The notes beneath the pieces were generated by a model. The model had not been told where the DNA came from. It ran no database searches and saw nothing but the letters and a program-made list of their open reading frames with translations. A stretch of 39,894 nt of DNA from Actinomycetota bacterium (GTDB taxonomy: Bacteria > Actinomycetota > Actinomycetes > Nanopelagicales > Nanopelagicaceae). Positions 10,501 through 20,937 of this stretch are shown one piece after another; within the stretch, counting starts at the first letter, position 1; each line of letters opens with the position of its first letter. The position numbers and the translations under genes were made by a program. The stretch covers positions 1-39,894 of the forward strand of contig WLOF01000006.1 in the NCBI GenBank assembly GCA_009699375.1, in the 5' to 3' direction.

Positions 10501-11056
10501 CGGGATGTGCTGAAAGCGGTAGAAATATATCTACGATTCCACCTCTCACTGCAAAGTCACCTCGACGTTCGACTAAATCCGTACGTGTGTAAGACAAAGA
10601 CGAAAGGTGTTCCACTAATGCGGTAAGTGAAATCTCTTGACCCATCTCGATTTCGACAAGAGGAGTTTTAGCTAAATTTGAGATGAAGCAGTGAATCAAG
10701 CCACGCGCTGGAGTGACAATGATTGGATTTACAGCGCCGGGAGTGGTTCTAAATTTTTCAATTTCGTAAAGCGTTTGAATTCTCTTAGCTACCGTATCGC
10801 TGCGTGGGCTAAGCCTTTCATGTGGGAGTGTTTCCCACGCTGGAAATTCATAAACACAATCATGCAGAGTTCGAAGCTCATGTACTAAATCCTCAGCGCT
10901 TCGACTTGATGCTGTTACAACAATCAGTGGACGTTCTTTTGCTCTGAGTGCAATTGCGAAAGGATAAAAAGTTGATGGGGCCACCAGGGTTCGTGATGTC
11001 GAAATTCCCTCTGCGAGAAGGTCACTATGTGAGATTGTTGAAAGTAATCCGCGCAT
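7541..11056 (-). CDS. mfd: transcription-repair coupling factor
   Basis: Mfd architecture: CarD-like/RID segment (LKSGDYVVHEQHGIGRYIEM), helicase GDVGYGKTEIAIRAAFKAV, DEEQRFGVEQKE, TRCF domain. Start moved from 11137 to ATG 11056 (MRGLLST) with upstream AAAGGAGG. Confidence 0.97.
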   Translation of the reverse strand: MRGLLSTISHSDLLAEGISTSRTLVAPSTFYPFAIALRAKERPLIVVTASSRSAEDLVHELRTLHDCVYEFPAWETLPHERLSPRSDTVAKRIQTLYEIEKFRTTPGAVNPIIVTPARGLIHCFISNLAKTPLVEIEMGQEISLTALVEHLSSLSYTRTDLVERRGDFAVRGGIVDIFLPLSAHPVRVDFFGDEIEQLSYFDVSDQRSIEAVSGKLSIYPCRELLLTDEVRERASKLIDKYPGAKEVLDRISQGIVTEGMESLIPLLTDSQESIIQRVLPSTEIIFLDSERIRSRATDLLSTNKEFLAASWSNAAVGAQSPLHDGDGTYLAWDELQAEIHATKLQCQNFNPFGNDLDEETFFADCNPIEPMRGNAESAITLISDLIAQRYAVVFSALGAGIAQRYAEVFRGADIPVNMSASLIASPPSGTLTITTSNIGHGFVVNDCSLALITERDLSGSKGGSKDGDRLPSRRKQAVDPLELKSGDYVVHEQHGIGRYIEMVHRTTGSITREYLVIEYASAKRGQPGDRIFVPTDSLEQVSKYVGGESPTIHRIGSGEWQKAKGRARKAVRQIAGELIRLYAARTSAPGFAFSPDTPWQRELEDAFSYVETTDQLSTINEVKADMEKPFPMDRIICGDVGYGKTEIAIRAAFKAVQDGKQVAVLVPTTLLVQQHSATFNERYSGFPVKVAGLSRFNSAKESKEIISELGAGSVDVIIGTHRLLSADVNFRDLGLVIVDEEQRFGVEQKESLKKLRTTVDVLAMSATPIPRTLEMAVTGIREMSTITTPPEERHPILTYVGPSEEAQIIAAIRREMLRDGQVFYVHNRVESIDRVASHLQTLIPEARIRVAHGQMGEHLLEDVILGFWNRDFDVLVCTTIVESGLDIANANTLIVERADLFGLSQLHQLRGRVGRGRERAYAYFLYPADQPLTELAHDRLTTIAANTELGAGMRVALKDLEIRGAGNLLGGEQSGHIADVGFDLYMRMVGEAVQDYKSGIIESEEKIRECKVELPINAHLAPEYVPGERLRLDLYRRLADVTNDETVEEIHNELVDRFGELPAEAENLLGVARLRSTAKSVKLTEVVLQGKYLRLGPLSLSESLQLKLNRVYPGSIYKSTTNSVLVALPSAKTWSPSTPGALIGDTSLLPWATEAIHNLTTPILPTKASTK

Positions 11057-11188
11057 AAAGAGCCTCCTTTCAGATGCGATAACGACCCATGTCGAAATCT
11101 TGGGTAAATGCCAACTAGCACCCACTCCCAAAAACATGGGAGGGGCGCAAAGGTGAGTCTAGAGCAGAATGCCTGAGATGATTAACCC

Positions 11189-13894
11189 ATGTCTGCTCAG
11201 AACGCACCACATGATGATGCTGAACTTCGTAGTGATGTACGTAAGTTAGGCGATCTCCTTGGTCAATCGCTGGTGCGACAAGAAGGTGTTGAGCTACTAG
11301 AACTCGTTGAAGCGGTTCGGGGTGCGGTGCGCGAAGGTGGCGGACAAGAACTCCTTGTTAACCTCAGTGTTGAGGAAGAAGTGCAACTCGTTCGAGCATT
11401 TAGTACATATTTTCATTTAGCAAACGTCGCAGAGCAAGTTCACCGATCAAGAATAATTGCTCAATCACGTGCACAAAATGGATCGTGGATTTCACAAACA
11501 GTCGAAAAAATTATTGAAGCACAGAAGAATCCATCGAAGGGTCATGAATTTTCTCAAGCAGACATTCAAAAATGGTTGAGTAATTTTATGTTTCGACCTG
11601 TATTCACTGCGCACCCAACGGAAGCTGCGCGCAGATCTTTACTTGGAAAACTTGGAAAAGTTGCAACATTGCTGGATCAACAAAACTCTGCGGAGCAAGA
11701 GCGACGATTAGAAGAAACTGTAGATTTAATCTGGCAAACCGATGAGCTCAGGTTGGGGCAACCCGAGCCCCTCGATGAGGCGATGAATGCTCTGTACTAC
11801 TTAGACGATCTCTTTCGCTCGACCGTGCCAGATGTACTCGATAACTTTGCCCGTGAAGTAAAAAGACTTGGTGTTGACCTGCCGCCTACAAGTCGCCCAC
11901 TCACATTTGGAACGTGGATAGGTGGGGATCGTGATGGAAATCCAAATGTGACAGCTGACGTCACTCGTGAAACGCTCGTATTACAAGTGGGTCATGCAAT
12001 TCGAGTGACGCTCGCGGCAATGGATGAAATTCGCCAATCACTTTCAATCTCCACGCGAATTGCTGGTGTTTCACAAGAACTTTTGAATTCACTTGCAATT
12101 GACTTAAAGGAAATTCCTGAAATAGAAGCACGATTTAAGAGAATCAACGCCGAAGAGCCTTACCGCTTAAAAGCTACTGCAATTGTGCATCGGCTCAATC
12201 TGACACGTGAACGCCATGCGAAAGCTGGACCACATCTCCCTCATCGTGATTACAAAGATAGCCACGAATTAATTGCTGACTTAACACTCATGAGAGATTC
12301 TTTACTCCAGCACAAAGGCGCACTCATTGCGACTGGACTACTTGAGCGCACAATTCGCACGGTATCTACATTTGGATTAACCCACGCGACCATGGATATT
12401 CGTGAGCACGCAAAAGCGCACCATGTTGTTCTGGCACAAATTTTAGGAAATGGCTACGAAGCACTCTCTCCTACACAACGATTCGAGGTTCTTTCTAAAG
12501 AATTAGGAAGTTTCGAACGTCATTCAATCAAGACACTTACTGCTTCGTCACAGAAGACTTTTGATACTTTCCTTGCAATAAGTGATTTGATAGAACGGTT
12601 TGGTCCTGAAGTAATTGATACTTACATCGTTTCCATGACAAAGGGTCCAGACGATTTATTAGCTGCGGTAGTGATAGCAAAAGAAGCAGGACTTATTGAT
12701 TTACAATCTAAAAAAGCAATGATCGGCTTTGCTCCCTTGCTTGAAACAGTTGCCGAATTACGGGCCGCAGATGTCATCCTCAACGCGCTTCTCAGCGAAC
12801 CTTCGTATCGTGAATTAGTAAGAATGCGTGGAGATATTCAAGAAGTGATGTTGGGTTATTCAGATTCGAATAAAGATGCAGGTATCGCAACAAGTCAATG
12901 GGAAATTCACAGAGCACAACGAAGACTTCGCGACACAGCTTTTAAGTACGGAGTGAAATTGCGTCTATTCCATGGTCGTGGTGGATCGGTGGGACGCGGT
13001 GGCGGACCAACGTATGACGCACTCATTGCACTTCCTTGGGGCTCTATCGATGGTCAGATTAAAATGACGGAGCAAGGAGAAGTCATCAGTGATAAGTATT
13101 CACTTCCTGCGCTTGCAAGAGAAAATGTTGAGCTCTCACTTGCGGCTGCACTTGAGGCAACCGTGCTTAATCGTGCTCCACGTCAATCATCCAAGGATTT
13201 AGCGCAGTGGGATGAATGCATGGATTTGATAAGTGAAAGTTCTTTCGCACGATACCGAGCTCTAGTCGACCATCCAGATTTACCTGCTTACTTTTATGCC
13301 TCCACTCCAGTCGAACAATTAGGTGAACTTTTTCTTGGGTCACGTCCTTCGATGCGGCCAGATGCTGAAATTGGGTTAGAAAGTTTACGAGCCATTCCTT
13401 GGGTATTTGGTTGGACTCAATCGAGGCAAATTGTTCCTGGTTGGTTTGGAGTAGGAAGTGGTCTTAAATCAGCCCGAGAAGCAGGCAAGGGTGATGTCTT
13501 ACAAAAAATGCTGAAGGAGTGGCATTTCTTCAGCACTTTTATTTCAAATGTTGAGATGACGGCTGCCAAAACTGATCTTGTTACTGCGGGTAAATATGTC
13601 TCAAAACTTGTTTCCCCAGAACTGCATCATTTCTTAGATGAAATTACCGAAGAATTTGAACTGACGAAGTCTGAGCTCTTACTTCTCACAGGCAAGAAAG
13701 AGCTCTTGGGAGATCAACCTATTTTGGCTAGAACACTTCAAGTGCGCGATGCATATTTGGCACCGCTACATCTATTGCAAGTGAATTTGTTAGGAAGAGT
13801 ACGAAATGGTGATAAGAGCGCAGATCCCCTACTGCGACGCGCATTATTGTTAACAATCAACGGCGTCGCAGCAGGGCTGCGTAATACAGGTTAA
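11189..13894 (+). CDS. ppc: phosphoenolpyruvate carboxylase
   Basis: [35 protein letters not shown]-terminal ...[16 protein letters not shown]. Confidence 0.98.
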   Translation: MSAQNAPHDDAELRSDVRKLGDLLGQSLVRQEGVELLELVEAVRGAVREGGGQELLVNLSVEEEVQLVRAFSTYFHLANVAEQVHRSRIIAQSRAQNGSWISQTVEKIIEAQKNPSKGHEFSQADIQKWLSNFMFRPVFTAHPTEAARRSLLGKLGKVATLLDQQNSAEQERRLEETVDLIWQTDELRLGQPEPLDEAMNALYYLDDLFRSTVPDVLDNFAREVKRLGVDLPPTSRPLTFGTWIGGDRDGNPNVTADVTRETLVLQVGHAIRVTLAAMDEIRQSLSISTRIAGVSQELLNSLAIDLKEIPEIEARFKRINAEEPYRLKATAIVHRLNLTRERHAKAGPHLPHRDYKDSHELIADLTLMRDSLLQHKGALIATGLLERTIRTVSTFGLTHATMDIREHAKAHHVVLAQILGNGYEALSPTQRFEVLSKELGSFERHSIKTLTASSQKTFDTFLAISDLIERFGPEVIDTYIVSMTKGPDDLLAAVVIAKEAGLIDLQSKKAMIGFAPLLETVAELRAADVILNALLSEPSYRELVRMRGDIQEVMLGYSDSNKDAGIATSQWEIHRAQRRLRDTAFKYGVKLRLFHGRGGSVGRGGGPTYDALIALPWGSIDGQIKMTEQGEVISDKYSLPALARENVELSLAAALEATVLNRAPRQSSKDLAQWDECMDLISESSFARYRALVDHPDLPAYFYASTPVEQLGELFLGSRPSMRPDAEIGLESLRAIPWVFGWTQSRQIVPGWFGVGSGLKSAREAGKGDVLQKMLKEWHFFSTFISNVEMTAAKTDLVTAGKYVSKLVSPELHHFLDEITEEFELTKSELLLLTGKKELLGDQPILARTLQVRDAYLAPLHLLQVNLLGRVRNGDKSADPLLRRALLLTINGVAAGLRNTG

Positions 13895-15261
13895 GCCTTA
13901 ATAACTGGAACGGATGCTAACGCTTGATTAATTGATTCATCAGAAAGTTTGTGATCAATCATCGCTCCACCAAGGTAAGCGTCATATGCAGCAAGATCAA
14001 AGTGACCATGTCCGCAAAGAGCTGTAAGTAATACGCGCTCTTCGCCAGTCTCTTTGCACTCTTTAGCTTGACGAATAATTTCAGCAAGTGCGTGTGTTGG
14101 TTCTGGTGCTGGAACAATTCCCTCGGTCCGAGCGAATTGAACACCTGCAGCGAAGCAATCAAGTTGGCCAACAGCGACAGCATCCATGAGTCCCAATTCA
14201 TAAACATGTGAAATGAGTGGAGCCATGCCGTGGTAACGCAATCCACCTGCGTGAATTGGATCTGGTACAAAGTCATGACCCAATGTGTGCATCTTCATGA
14301 GCGGAGTCATACCTGCCGTGTCACCAAAGTCGTAGCGATATTCGCCACGTGTAAGTGATGGGCAAGATGCTGGTTCAGCACCACGAATTTTCGTCTTCTT
14401 ACCATTTGTAAGATTTTCACGAATAAATGGGAATGCAAGGCCAGCAAAGTTCGAACCGCCACCTGTGCAACCAACAATTACATCTGGGTAATCTCCAACT
14501 TTGGCAAATTGCTTCAACGCTTCTTCGCCAATAATTGTCTGATGTAGCAGCACATGGTTTAGAACGCTACCGAGCGCGTAGTTGATTGCTGGATCTTGCG
14601 CTGCAACTTCAACCGCTTCGCTGATCGCAATTCCTAACGAGCCAGTGTGGTTTGGATTCTTTGCCAGTTGATCGCGGCCTGCTTGAGTCAGATTTGAAGG
14701 CGAGCGATGTACTTTGGCGCCGAATAACTCCATCATCATCCGGCGATATGGCTTTTGATCAAAAGAAGCTCCTACTTGCCACACTTCTAATTCCATACCA
14801 AAAAGCGCGCAAGCAAATGAGAGCGCTGTGCCCCACTGTCCCGCACCGGTTTCAGTAGTGAGTTTCTTAATACCTGCTTGAGAGTTGTAATAGGCCTGAG
14901 GAACTGCAGTGTTTGGTTTGTGTGAACCTGCAGGACTTACACCTTCGTACTTGTAATAAATGCGTGCTGGTGTTCCTAACGCTTTTTCTAAATTGTGAGC
15001 GCGGAATAGAGGAGATGGTCGCCACAAGCGATAAATCTCTTGCACTGCTTCTGGAATATCAATATAACGTTCAGCGGTTACTTCTTGCTTGATAAGTTCC
15101 ATAGGAAATAGTGGTGCAAGCGCCTCAGGTCCAATTGGTTCGTGAGTTCCTGGATGTAGAGGTGGTGGCGGTGGAGATGGCAAGTCAGCAATTAAGTTGT
15201 ACCACTGCGTTGGCATCTCGGATTCGTCTAGAAGTATTTTGTGATCTTTGCGTGAAGTCAT
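13891..15261 (-). CDS. trpB2: TrpB2-type (TrpB-like) pyridoxal-phosphate enzyme
   Basis: [59 protein letters not shown]; 456-aa TrpB2 length with long N-terminus. Confidence 0.93.
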   Translation of the reverse strand: MTSRKDHKILLDESEMPTQWYNLIADLPSPPPPPLHPGTHEPIGPEALAPLFPMELIKQEVTAERYIDIPEAVQEIYRLWRPSPLFRAHNLEKALGTPARIYYKYEGVSPAGSHKPNTAVPQAYYNSQAGIKKLTTETGAGQWGTALSFACALFGMELEVWQVGASFDQKPYRRMMMELFGAKVHRSPSNLTQAGRDQLAKNPNHTGSLGIAISEAVEVAAQDPAINYALGSVLNHVLLHQTIIGEEALKQFAKVGDYPDVIVGCTGGGSNFAGLAFPFIRENLTNGKKTKIRGAEPASCPSLTRGEYRYDFGDTAGMTPLMKMHTLGHDFVPDPIHAGGLRYHGMAPLISHVYELGLMDAVAVGQLDCFAAGVQFARTEGIVPAPEPTHALAEIIRQAKECKETGEERVLLTALCGHGHFDLAAYDAYLGGAMIDHKLSDESINQALASVPVIKA

Positions 15262-15304
15262 GCGGGCGAGTGTATAAGGCTAAATCCCAAACCGTCTAGA
15301 GAGA

Positions 15305-15880
15305 TTAGATATTAAAATCTTGCTGGGTTCGTTCCAACCCGAGAGAAATAAGGGACTCGACCGCGTCCGCACCCCGGCCAATAAATTCTTCTAGTGCTTT
15401 CTTTTCTGCGCTGGCGAAATTCTTCAGTACGAAATCTCCGGGATCTTGCGGGCCAATAGGTCGGCCTATCCCCATCCTGACTCGGAAATATTCTGCTGTC
15501 CCGAATGAGGACGTTAACGATTTCAATCCATTATGGCCGTTATCGCCGCCTGCAATTTTGGTGCGAATTGCTCCAAAGGGAATATCTAGCTCGTCGTGAA
15601 TCGCAATGATGTATTCGGGTTCAATTTTATAAAAAGCTGCGAGCGCTTTTACAGGGCCACCCGTTTCGTTCATATAGCTTTTTGATTTTCCTAAAATAAC
15701 TGACTCTGCATCGACACCAAGGCCGATTTTGAGCGCTGCAACTTCTGTACGAGATTTATGGGCGCTCCATTTAACTCTGTAACGGTTTGCCAATTCATCG
15801 ACCACCATGTGGCCAATGTTGTGGCGGGTAGATGAATACTCATCTCCGGGGTTACCTAATCCAACTACTAGCCAAACCAT
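15305..15880 (-). CDS. pth: peptidyl-tRNA hydrolase
   Basis: LVVGLGNPGDEYSSTRHNIGHMVVDEL; IAIHDELDIPFGAIRTKIAGGDNGHNGLKSL. Confidence 0.97.
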   Translation of the reverse strand: MVWLVVGLGNPGDEYSSTRHNIGHMVVDELANRYRVKWSAHKSRTEVAALKIGLGVDAESVILGKSKSYMNETGGPVKALAAFYKIEPEYIIAIHDELDIPFGAIRTKIAGGDNGHNGLKSLTSSFGTAEYFRVRMGIGRPIGPQDPGDFVLKNFASAEKKALEEFIGRGADAVESLISLGLERTQQDFNI

Positions 15881-15897
15881 GGATTAAGAGTACTTGC

Positions 15898-16527
15898 TTA
15901 GTCCTTCTTTTCAGGAGTAGCAGTAGCGTCTGCTGCAGGTGCTTCGGCAGTTGCATCAGCAGCGGCCGGAGTAACTTCAACATCATCATGACTTGAGCGC
16001 ACAGAAAGATGCACAACCGTCATGCGAGGATCGCTCACGAGAGTTACACCTGCAGGCAGAACAACATTTTCTGCATAAAGTGAACTTCCGGCAACGAGTC
16101 CTGTTAAATCAAGGGTTAAGAAGTTTGGAATCGAAGTAGCTTCAGTTTCAACTTCAACAGTGTTGTTAACGTGCTCGAGAATACCTTCGCGGTCATAGTC
16201 ACCAGAAGTATGTACAGGGACTGCAACGATAACTTTTTCACCACGACGCACAATGACAAGATCCACATGCTCAAGCGTGCCCTTGATGGCATCACGAACA
16301 ATTGATTTTGGAAGAGTAAGTTCAGTCTTTCCGTCTACAACGATATCTAGAAGAACGTTTGATGTTTTTAACGCAGTACCTAGTTCTTTAGCAGGAAGTG
16401 AGATGTGCGCTGGCTTTTCTCCATGGCCATAAATTACAGCTGGAACCATTCCGTCGCGGCGTGCACGTCGTGCAGCGCCTTTACCAAATTCGGTACGGCT
16501 CACTGCATTGATGCTGATCTCGGCCAT
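15898..16527 (-). CDS. rplY: 50S ribosomal protein L25/general stress protein Ctc
   Basis: RTEFGKGAARRARRDGMVPAVIYGHG; acidic/Ala-rich C-terminal tail; directly upstream of pth. Confidence 0.95.
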   Translation of the reverse strand: MAEISINAVSRTEFGKGAARRARRDGMVPAVIYGHGEKPAHISLPAKELGTALKTSNVLLDIVVDGKTELTLPKSIVRDAIKGTLEHVDLVIVRRGEKVIVAVPVHTSGDYDREGILEHVNNTVEVETEATSIPNFLTLDLTGLVAGSSLYAENVVLPAGVTLVSDPRMTVVHLSVRSSHDDVEVTPAAADATAEAPAADATATPEKKD

Positions 16528-16619
16528 TGTCTTACTCCTCTAGTGCTCTATGAGTACTGCTCTGTAAAAATTACTGAAAACTTCTCGGACCTAACACGGT
16601 AGTTTCAGTTTGAGAGCAC

Positions 16620-16721
16620 ATGCAATCTTGGTCTTACAAGAATGCCGTCGATTACGGTGTGCTTACCCTCGCCGGAACGTGGGCTGAGATTACCGAACCA
16701 AGAGTCCATCTAGCAAATTGA
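16620..16721 (+). CDS. possible 33-aa small ORF in the rplY-prs intergenic region
   Basis: ATG...TGA encodes MQSWSYKNAVDYGVLTLAGTWAEITEPRVHLAN. Weak purine-rich stretch upstream; below the size cutoff of the ORF track. Confidence 0.2.
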   Translation: MQSWSYKNAVDYGVLTLAGTWAEITEPRVHLAN

Positions 16722-16773
16722 GCGATAGTTAGGTTCAGATGAATTGAGACCAGATCTGGGCTCAAACCAGGCT

Positions 16774-17754
16774 TTAACTGAGCCCGTCAAAGAGGCTAGT
16801 GACTGAACCATCTTCAAATACTTCTTTGATGGCACGGGCGAGCAAAGGAGCAATCGGCAAAACGGTCAACCGATCAAAGCGCGATTCCTCTGGCACGGGC
16901 AAAGTATCGGTAATGACTACTTCGCTTACTTTTGAATTCTTTAGTCGTTCAATTGCTGGCCCTGAAAGGACTGCGTGTGTTGCTGCAACGATAACTTCGC
17001 GAGCGCCATCAGCGAAGAGAGCATCGACTGCTTTCGTGATAGTTCCCGCGGTATCAATCATGTCGTCAATAACCACGCATGTTTGACCTTCAACATCACC
17101 AACAACTTTTCCCGTAACGGATTCATTGGGAATACGTGGGTCGCGTGTTTTGTGAATGAACGCGATAGGACATCCGCCGAGCAAGTCACTCCAACGTTCT
17201 GCAACGCGGACACGGCCCGAATCAGGAGAGACAATAGTTAAGCGCGTGCGATCTACTTTGCTTCCCACATAATTTGCAAGCAGTGGCAACGCAAACAAGT
17301 GATCAACAGGGCCATCGAAGAAGCCCTGGATTTGCGAAGTGTGTAGATCAACGACCATCAAACGATCAGCGCCGGCAGCCTTAAATAAATCAGCCATCAG
17401 TCGCGCAGTGATTGGCTCACGTCCACGATGTTTCTTATCTTGTCTTGCATATCCATAAAAAGGTGCGACAACAGTGATGCGCTTTGCCGATGCCCTCTTG
17501 AGCGCATCAACCATAATCAACTGTTCCATGATGTGTTTGTTAACAGGATTGGCATGACTTTGAATTACAAATGCGTCACATCCGCGAACGCTTTCTTCAA
17601 AACGTACAAAAATTTCACCATTGGCAAAGTCGTATGCAGAGGTGGGAGTTATTGGAATACCAAGTTCAGAGGCAACTTGCTCAGCTAGCTCTGGAAAAGC
17701 GCGACCTGAAAATATTCTTAAACGCTTTTCGGAGGCGAGTCGAAGTTCGCTCAT
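16774..17754 (-). CDS. prs: ribose-phosphate pyrophosphokinase
   Basis: NGEIFVRFEESVRGCDAFVIQSH, YARQDKKHRGREPITARL, VVIDDMIDTAGTITKA. Confidence 0.97.
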   Translation of the reverse strand: MSELRLASEKRLRIFSGRAFPELAEQVASELGIPITPTSAYDFANGEIFVRFEESVRGCDAFVIQSHANPVNKHIMEQLIMVDALKRASAKRITVVAPFYGYARQDKKHRGREPITARLMADLFKAAGADRLMVVDLHTSQIQGFFDGPVDHLFALPLLANYVGSKVDRTRLTIVSPDSGRVRVAERWSDLLGGCPIAFIHKTRDPRIPNESVTGKVVGDVEGQTCVVIDDMIDTAGTITKAVDALFADGAREVIVAATHAVLSGPAIERLKNSKVSEVVITDTLPVPEESRFDRLTVLPIAPLLARAIKEVFEDGSVTSLFDGLS

Positions 17755-19184
17755 GAATTGGGTTTTCCTTTCTTAGCGCTCGATTCAGAAACTTCTGCTG
17801 ACTTGGTACCGGGGCGCTTGCGCAAGACCCACCCTAGAACATTTCTTTGCTTCTCTCGTGCAACTCCGATAGATCCAGAAGGCACGTCTTCGGTAATGGC
17901 AGAACCGGCGGCGGTATAGGCGCCATCTCCTACTGTGACCGGCGCAATTAAAATTGTGTCACTACCGATACGAACATGGTCACCAATTGTGGTTTGATGT
18001 TTTTCTAGGCCGTCATAGTTGGCAAATATTGTGCCGGCCCCAATATTCGTACCTACGCCGATTGTGGCATCGCCAACATAGGAGAGGTGAGGAACTTTTG
18101 AGCCTTCACCCAAAGTTGAGTTCTTAATTTCAACGTACGCGCCAACTCGGGAATCAGAAGCAAGATCTGCACCAGCTCTCAAATGTGCGAATGGTCCAAC
18201 AACAGCTCGCTGCCCAACTTTTGCTCCAGTGCAATAAGACTCTTTTACGTGCGCTCCGGCTTCTATGGTGCAATCGATCAGAGTTGTTCTTGGTCCAATA
18301 ACCGCGCCAGTTGCAACCTTTGTATCGCCAGCCAATGCGCTACCTGGGTGGATGAGAACATCGACTGAAAGTTCAACACTTGAGTCAATCCATGTCGTTG
18401 TTGGGTCAATAAACGTGACACCTTGGCGCATCCAATGATCATTGATTTGATCTCGCATTAATGCGGCGCATTCTGCCAATTGAACGCGATCGTTAACTCC
18501 TAATATCTCAATAAAATCAGGCGTTAATATCGGTACAACTCGATCACCTTTTTTGCGCAAAAGCGCAATAACATCGGTGAGATATAGCTCGCCTTGTGAA
18601 TTCTTATTTTGCAATTCGCCTATTACTGAGAGCAATTTTTTAAGATCAAACACATAAACACCTGAGTTAATCTCTTCTATTTCGCGCTCAACTTCACTGG
18701 CATCGCGTTCTTCAATAATCGCAATTAAATCCCCACGATCATCTCGGATGATTCGGCCATAACCAGTTGGATCTGGGTGCTCTGCCGTTAATACAGTTGC
18801 GGCAAATCCCCCATCGTTGTGGGCTTTCACTAATTGGCGAAGTGAATCTGCTGAAAGCAGTGGCGTATCTCCAGCAAGAATTAAAACGGTCCCACTTGCT
18901 GCAACGCCTTCGAGTGCTAGTTGAGTTGCATGTCCTGTACCACCGCGACGTTCCTGAAAGATTGGTTGTGATTTTGGAGAAATTTGCGCAATGTGAGCCT
19001 CAACGCTTTCGCGACCAGAACCAACAACAACTCTAATATTTTTTGGTGAAAGTTCTTCGACTGCACTCAATACATGTCCTAAAAGAGTGCGACCTGCAAC
19101 GGAATGTAAAACTTTGGGTGTTGTTGATTTCATACGCGTGCCTTCACCAGCAGCTAAGACGATTGCGTAATCAAGCCCACTCAA
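17751..19184 (-). CDS. glmU: bifunctional UDP-N-acetylglucosamine pyrophosphorylase / glucosamine-1-phosphate N-acetyltransferase
   Basis: YAIVLAAGEGTRMKSTTPKVLHSVAGRTLLGHVL; left-handed beta-helix hexapeptides; NYDGLEKHQTTIGDHVRIGSDT; ATGA overlap with prs. Confidence 0.97.
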   Translation of the reverse strand: MSGLDYAIVLAAGEGTRMKSTTPKVLHSVAGRTLLGHVLSAVEELSPKNIRVVVGSGRESVEAHIAQISPKSQPIFQERRGGTGHATQLALEGVAASGTVLILAGDTPLLSADSLRQLVKAHNDGGFAATVLTAEHPDPTGYGRIIRDDRGDLIAIIEERDASEVEREIEEINSGVYVFDLKKLLSVIGELQNKNSQGELYLTDVIALLRKKGDRVVPILTPDFIEILGVNDRVQLAECAALMRDQINDHWMRQGVTFIDPTTTWIDSSVELSVDVLIHPGSALAGDTKVATGAVIGPRTTLIDCTIEAGAHVKESYCTGAKVGQRAVVGPFAHLRAGADLASDSRVGAYVEIKNSTLGEGSKVPHLSYVGDATIGVGTNIGAGTIFANYDGLEKHQTTIGDHVRIGSDTILIAPVTVGDGAYTAAGSAITEDVPSGSIGVAREKQRNVLGWVLRKRPGTKSAEVSESSAKKGKPNS

Positions 19185-19299
19185 ATCAAGCTCCCATCGC
19201 TAGCGCTAATGGATCCGTTCATGACCTAGCCTAATTGCTCAACTAGTTCACTTGTTAATTGCCTGCGAAGTTACTTTCGTGTGGCTTCGCATACTGCGC

Positions 19300-19370
19300 T
19301 CCGCCACCAGGTATCGATCCTGGACCCTGGGCTTCAAAGGCCCATGTGCTAGCCACTACACAATGGCGGA
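19300..19370 (-). tRNA. tRNA-Gln (anticodon TTG)
   Basis: Folds by hand: acceptor TCCGCCA/TGGCGGA, D stem GTGT/GCAC, anticodon stem TGGGC-CTTTGAA-GCCCA, T stem CCAGG-ATCGATA-CCTGG; G discriminator; CCA not encoded. Confidence 0.92.
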
Positions 19371-19510
19371 ACCTGTATTCTCCCGTATCACAGCAGTGCT
19401 TTCGACCAGAAATAGCCAAACCTTTACCGGTCTTGGGGATATTTTGGCTCAAGAATGCGTGCGAACGCCTCAATTATCCGGCCATAAGCCCTCGTGGAAG
19501 GTCAGAATAT

Positions 19511-20002
19511 ATGCGCGATGAAGTGGATCGTCTTGTCTCGGCATGGAAACGAGAACGCCCTGACTTAGATTTTTCACCACTTGAGGTTCTGAGTCGTATC
19601 ACTCGCATCGCTCGACATTTAGATATTGCACGGCGTAATGCATTCGGAGACCTTGAAGCATGGGGATTTGATGTGCTTGCATCGCTCAGAAGATCGGGCG
19701 AACCGTATCAACTTTCTCCCGGGCAATTAATGCAAGAAACTCTTGTAACAAGTGGCACGATGACAAATCGATTAGATCGATTGGAAGAGCGTGGATTAAT
19801 AACTCGACAATCAGATCCCAACGATGGCCGCGGAAGTTTGGTTACGTTGACCAAGGCAGGAATGCGTGCGGTCGACAGCGCTATGGAAGATTTACTTCAG
19901 CGCGAGCGAGATTTTTTGATTTCGTTAACAAAAGCAGAACGAACAGAACTTGCTGCCATGCTCAGTGGAATTGCTGGTCCTTTTGATTTAGAAGGAGAAT
20001 AA
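19511..20002 (+). CDS. MarR family transcriptional regulator
   Basis: wHTH: LSPGQLMQETLVTSGTMTNRLDRLEERGLITRQSDPNDGRGSLVTLTKAG. The track ORF from 19259 reads through the tRNA; in-frame ATG 19511 (MRDEVDRLVSAW) is the likely start. Confidence 0.88.
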   Translation: MRDEVDRLVSAWKRERPDLDFSPLEVLSRITRIARHLDIARRNAFGDLEAWGFDVLASLRRSGEPYQLSPGQLMQETLVTSGTMTNRLDRLEERGLITRQSDPNDGRGSLVTLTKAGMRAVDSAMEDLLQRERDFLISLTKAERTELAAMLSGIAGPFDLEGE

Positions 20003-20006
20003 TTCT

Positions 20007-20936
20007 TTATCGAACGTCAATGACTTTTGCGCCGTGAACTGGTCCTGTTGCTCGTGTAACACTTCCAACTACACCACTTGATGTAAGAGCAACTGTCAGA
20101 TCTAGTGCATGTTCTTCATCGGCTACAAGAAATGCAACTGTTGGTCCTGAACCAGAAACTATCGATCCTAACGCTCCATACTCATTGCCTACATCTAAAA
20201 TGAGACGAAGGGCTGGGCGCAGTGAAATCGCAGCCGAACCCAAATCATTTATTAAATTTTTTCCAACTTGAATACTATCTGCGCCAAGGAGCGCTTGTAA
20301 GAGTTGATCATTTGCTTGCGGGTTCGCAATTTCTAATTCAGCACGCAATCGATCGCACTCCGCGTAAACAGCAGGTGTAGAAAGCCCTGACGTTGAAAGT
20401 GCTAATACCCAGTGATAAGTACCGCGAGAAAGAGCAGATGTAACGTCATCGCCTCTGCCACGGCCTACAGCAGTGCCGCCTGTAAGCATGAAAGGCACGT
20501 CACTACCTAGTTTTTTTGCAATTGTGTGCATATCTTCTCGAGTCATTCCCAAACAGTAGAGAGCATCTAAGGCCAATATTGTTCCTGCCGCATCGGCGCT
20601 TCCGCCCGCCATTCCGCCAGCTACAGGAATATTTTTCTTTATCTCTATCTGTAAATCCCCCGGTAAATCATATTTTTTGACCATTAATTGCGCGGCTTTG
20701 GCAGAAAGATTATTTGCATCAACTGGAACCCCATGTGTGTGGTCGCCAGATACTGTAATAACAATTCCAGTTCCCTGTAATCCTTGTGACATTGTTATTT
20801 CATCAAAAAGAGAAATTGCTTGAAACACCGTAACGATTGTATGAAAACCATCTTCTTCCTTGGGACCCACGGATAACTGCAAATTAACTTTGCCGGGTAC
20901 GCGAACAACTACCGTTGTTGGAGCGAAGGAACTCAT
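20007..20936 (-). CDS. ispE: 4-diphosphocytidyl-2-C-methyl-D-erythritol kinase
   Basis: VPGKVNLQLSVG, NIPVAGGMAGGSADAAG, SGSGPTVAFL (GHMP kinase). Confidence 0.95.
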   Translation of the reverse strand: MSSFAPTTVVVRVPGKVNLQLSVGPKEEDGFHTIVTVFQAISLFDEITMSQGLQGTGIVITVSGDHTHGVPVDANNLSAKAAQLMVKKYDLPGDLQIEIKKNIPVAGGMAGGSADAAGTILALDALYCLGMTREDMHTIAKKLGSDVPFMLTGGTAVGRGRGDDVTSALSRGTYHWVLALSTSGLSTPAVYAECDRLRAELEIANPQANDQLLQALLGADSIQVGKNLINDLGSAAISLRPALRLILDVGNEYGALGSIVSGSGPTVAFLVADEEHALDLTVALTSSGVVGSVTRATGPVHGAKVIDVR

Positions 20937-20937
20937 G

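Noticed and set aside
19259-19510. N-terminal extension of the MarR ORF in the track
   Set aside because: It is the complementary strand of tRNA-Gln plus spacer; the MarR fold starts at the in-frame ATG 19511.
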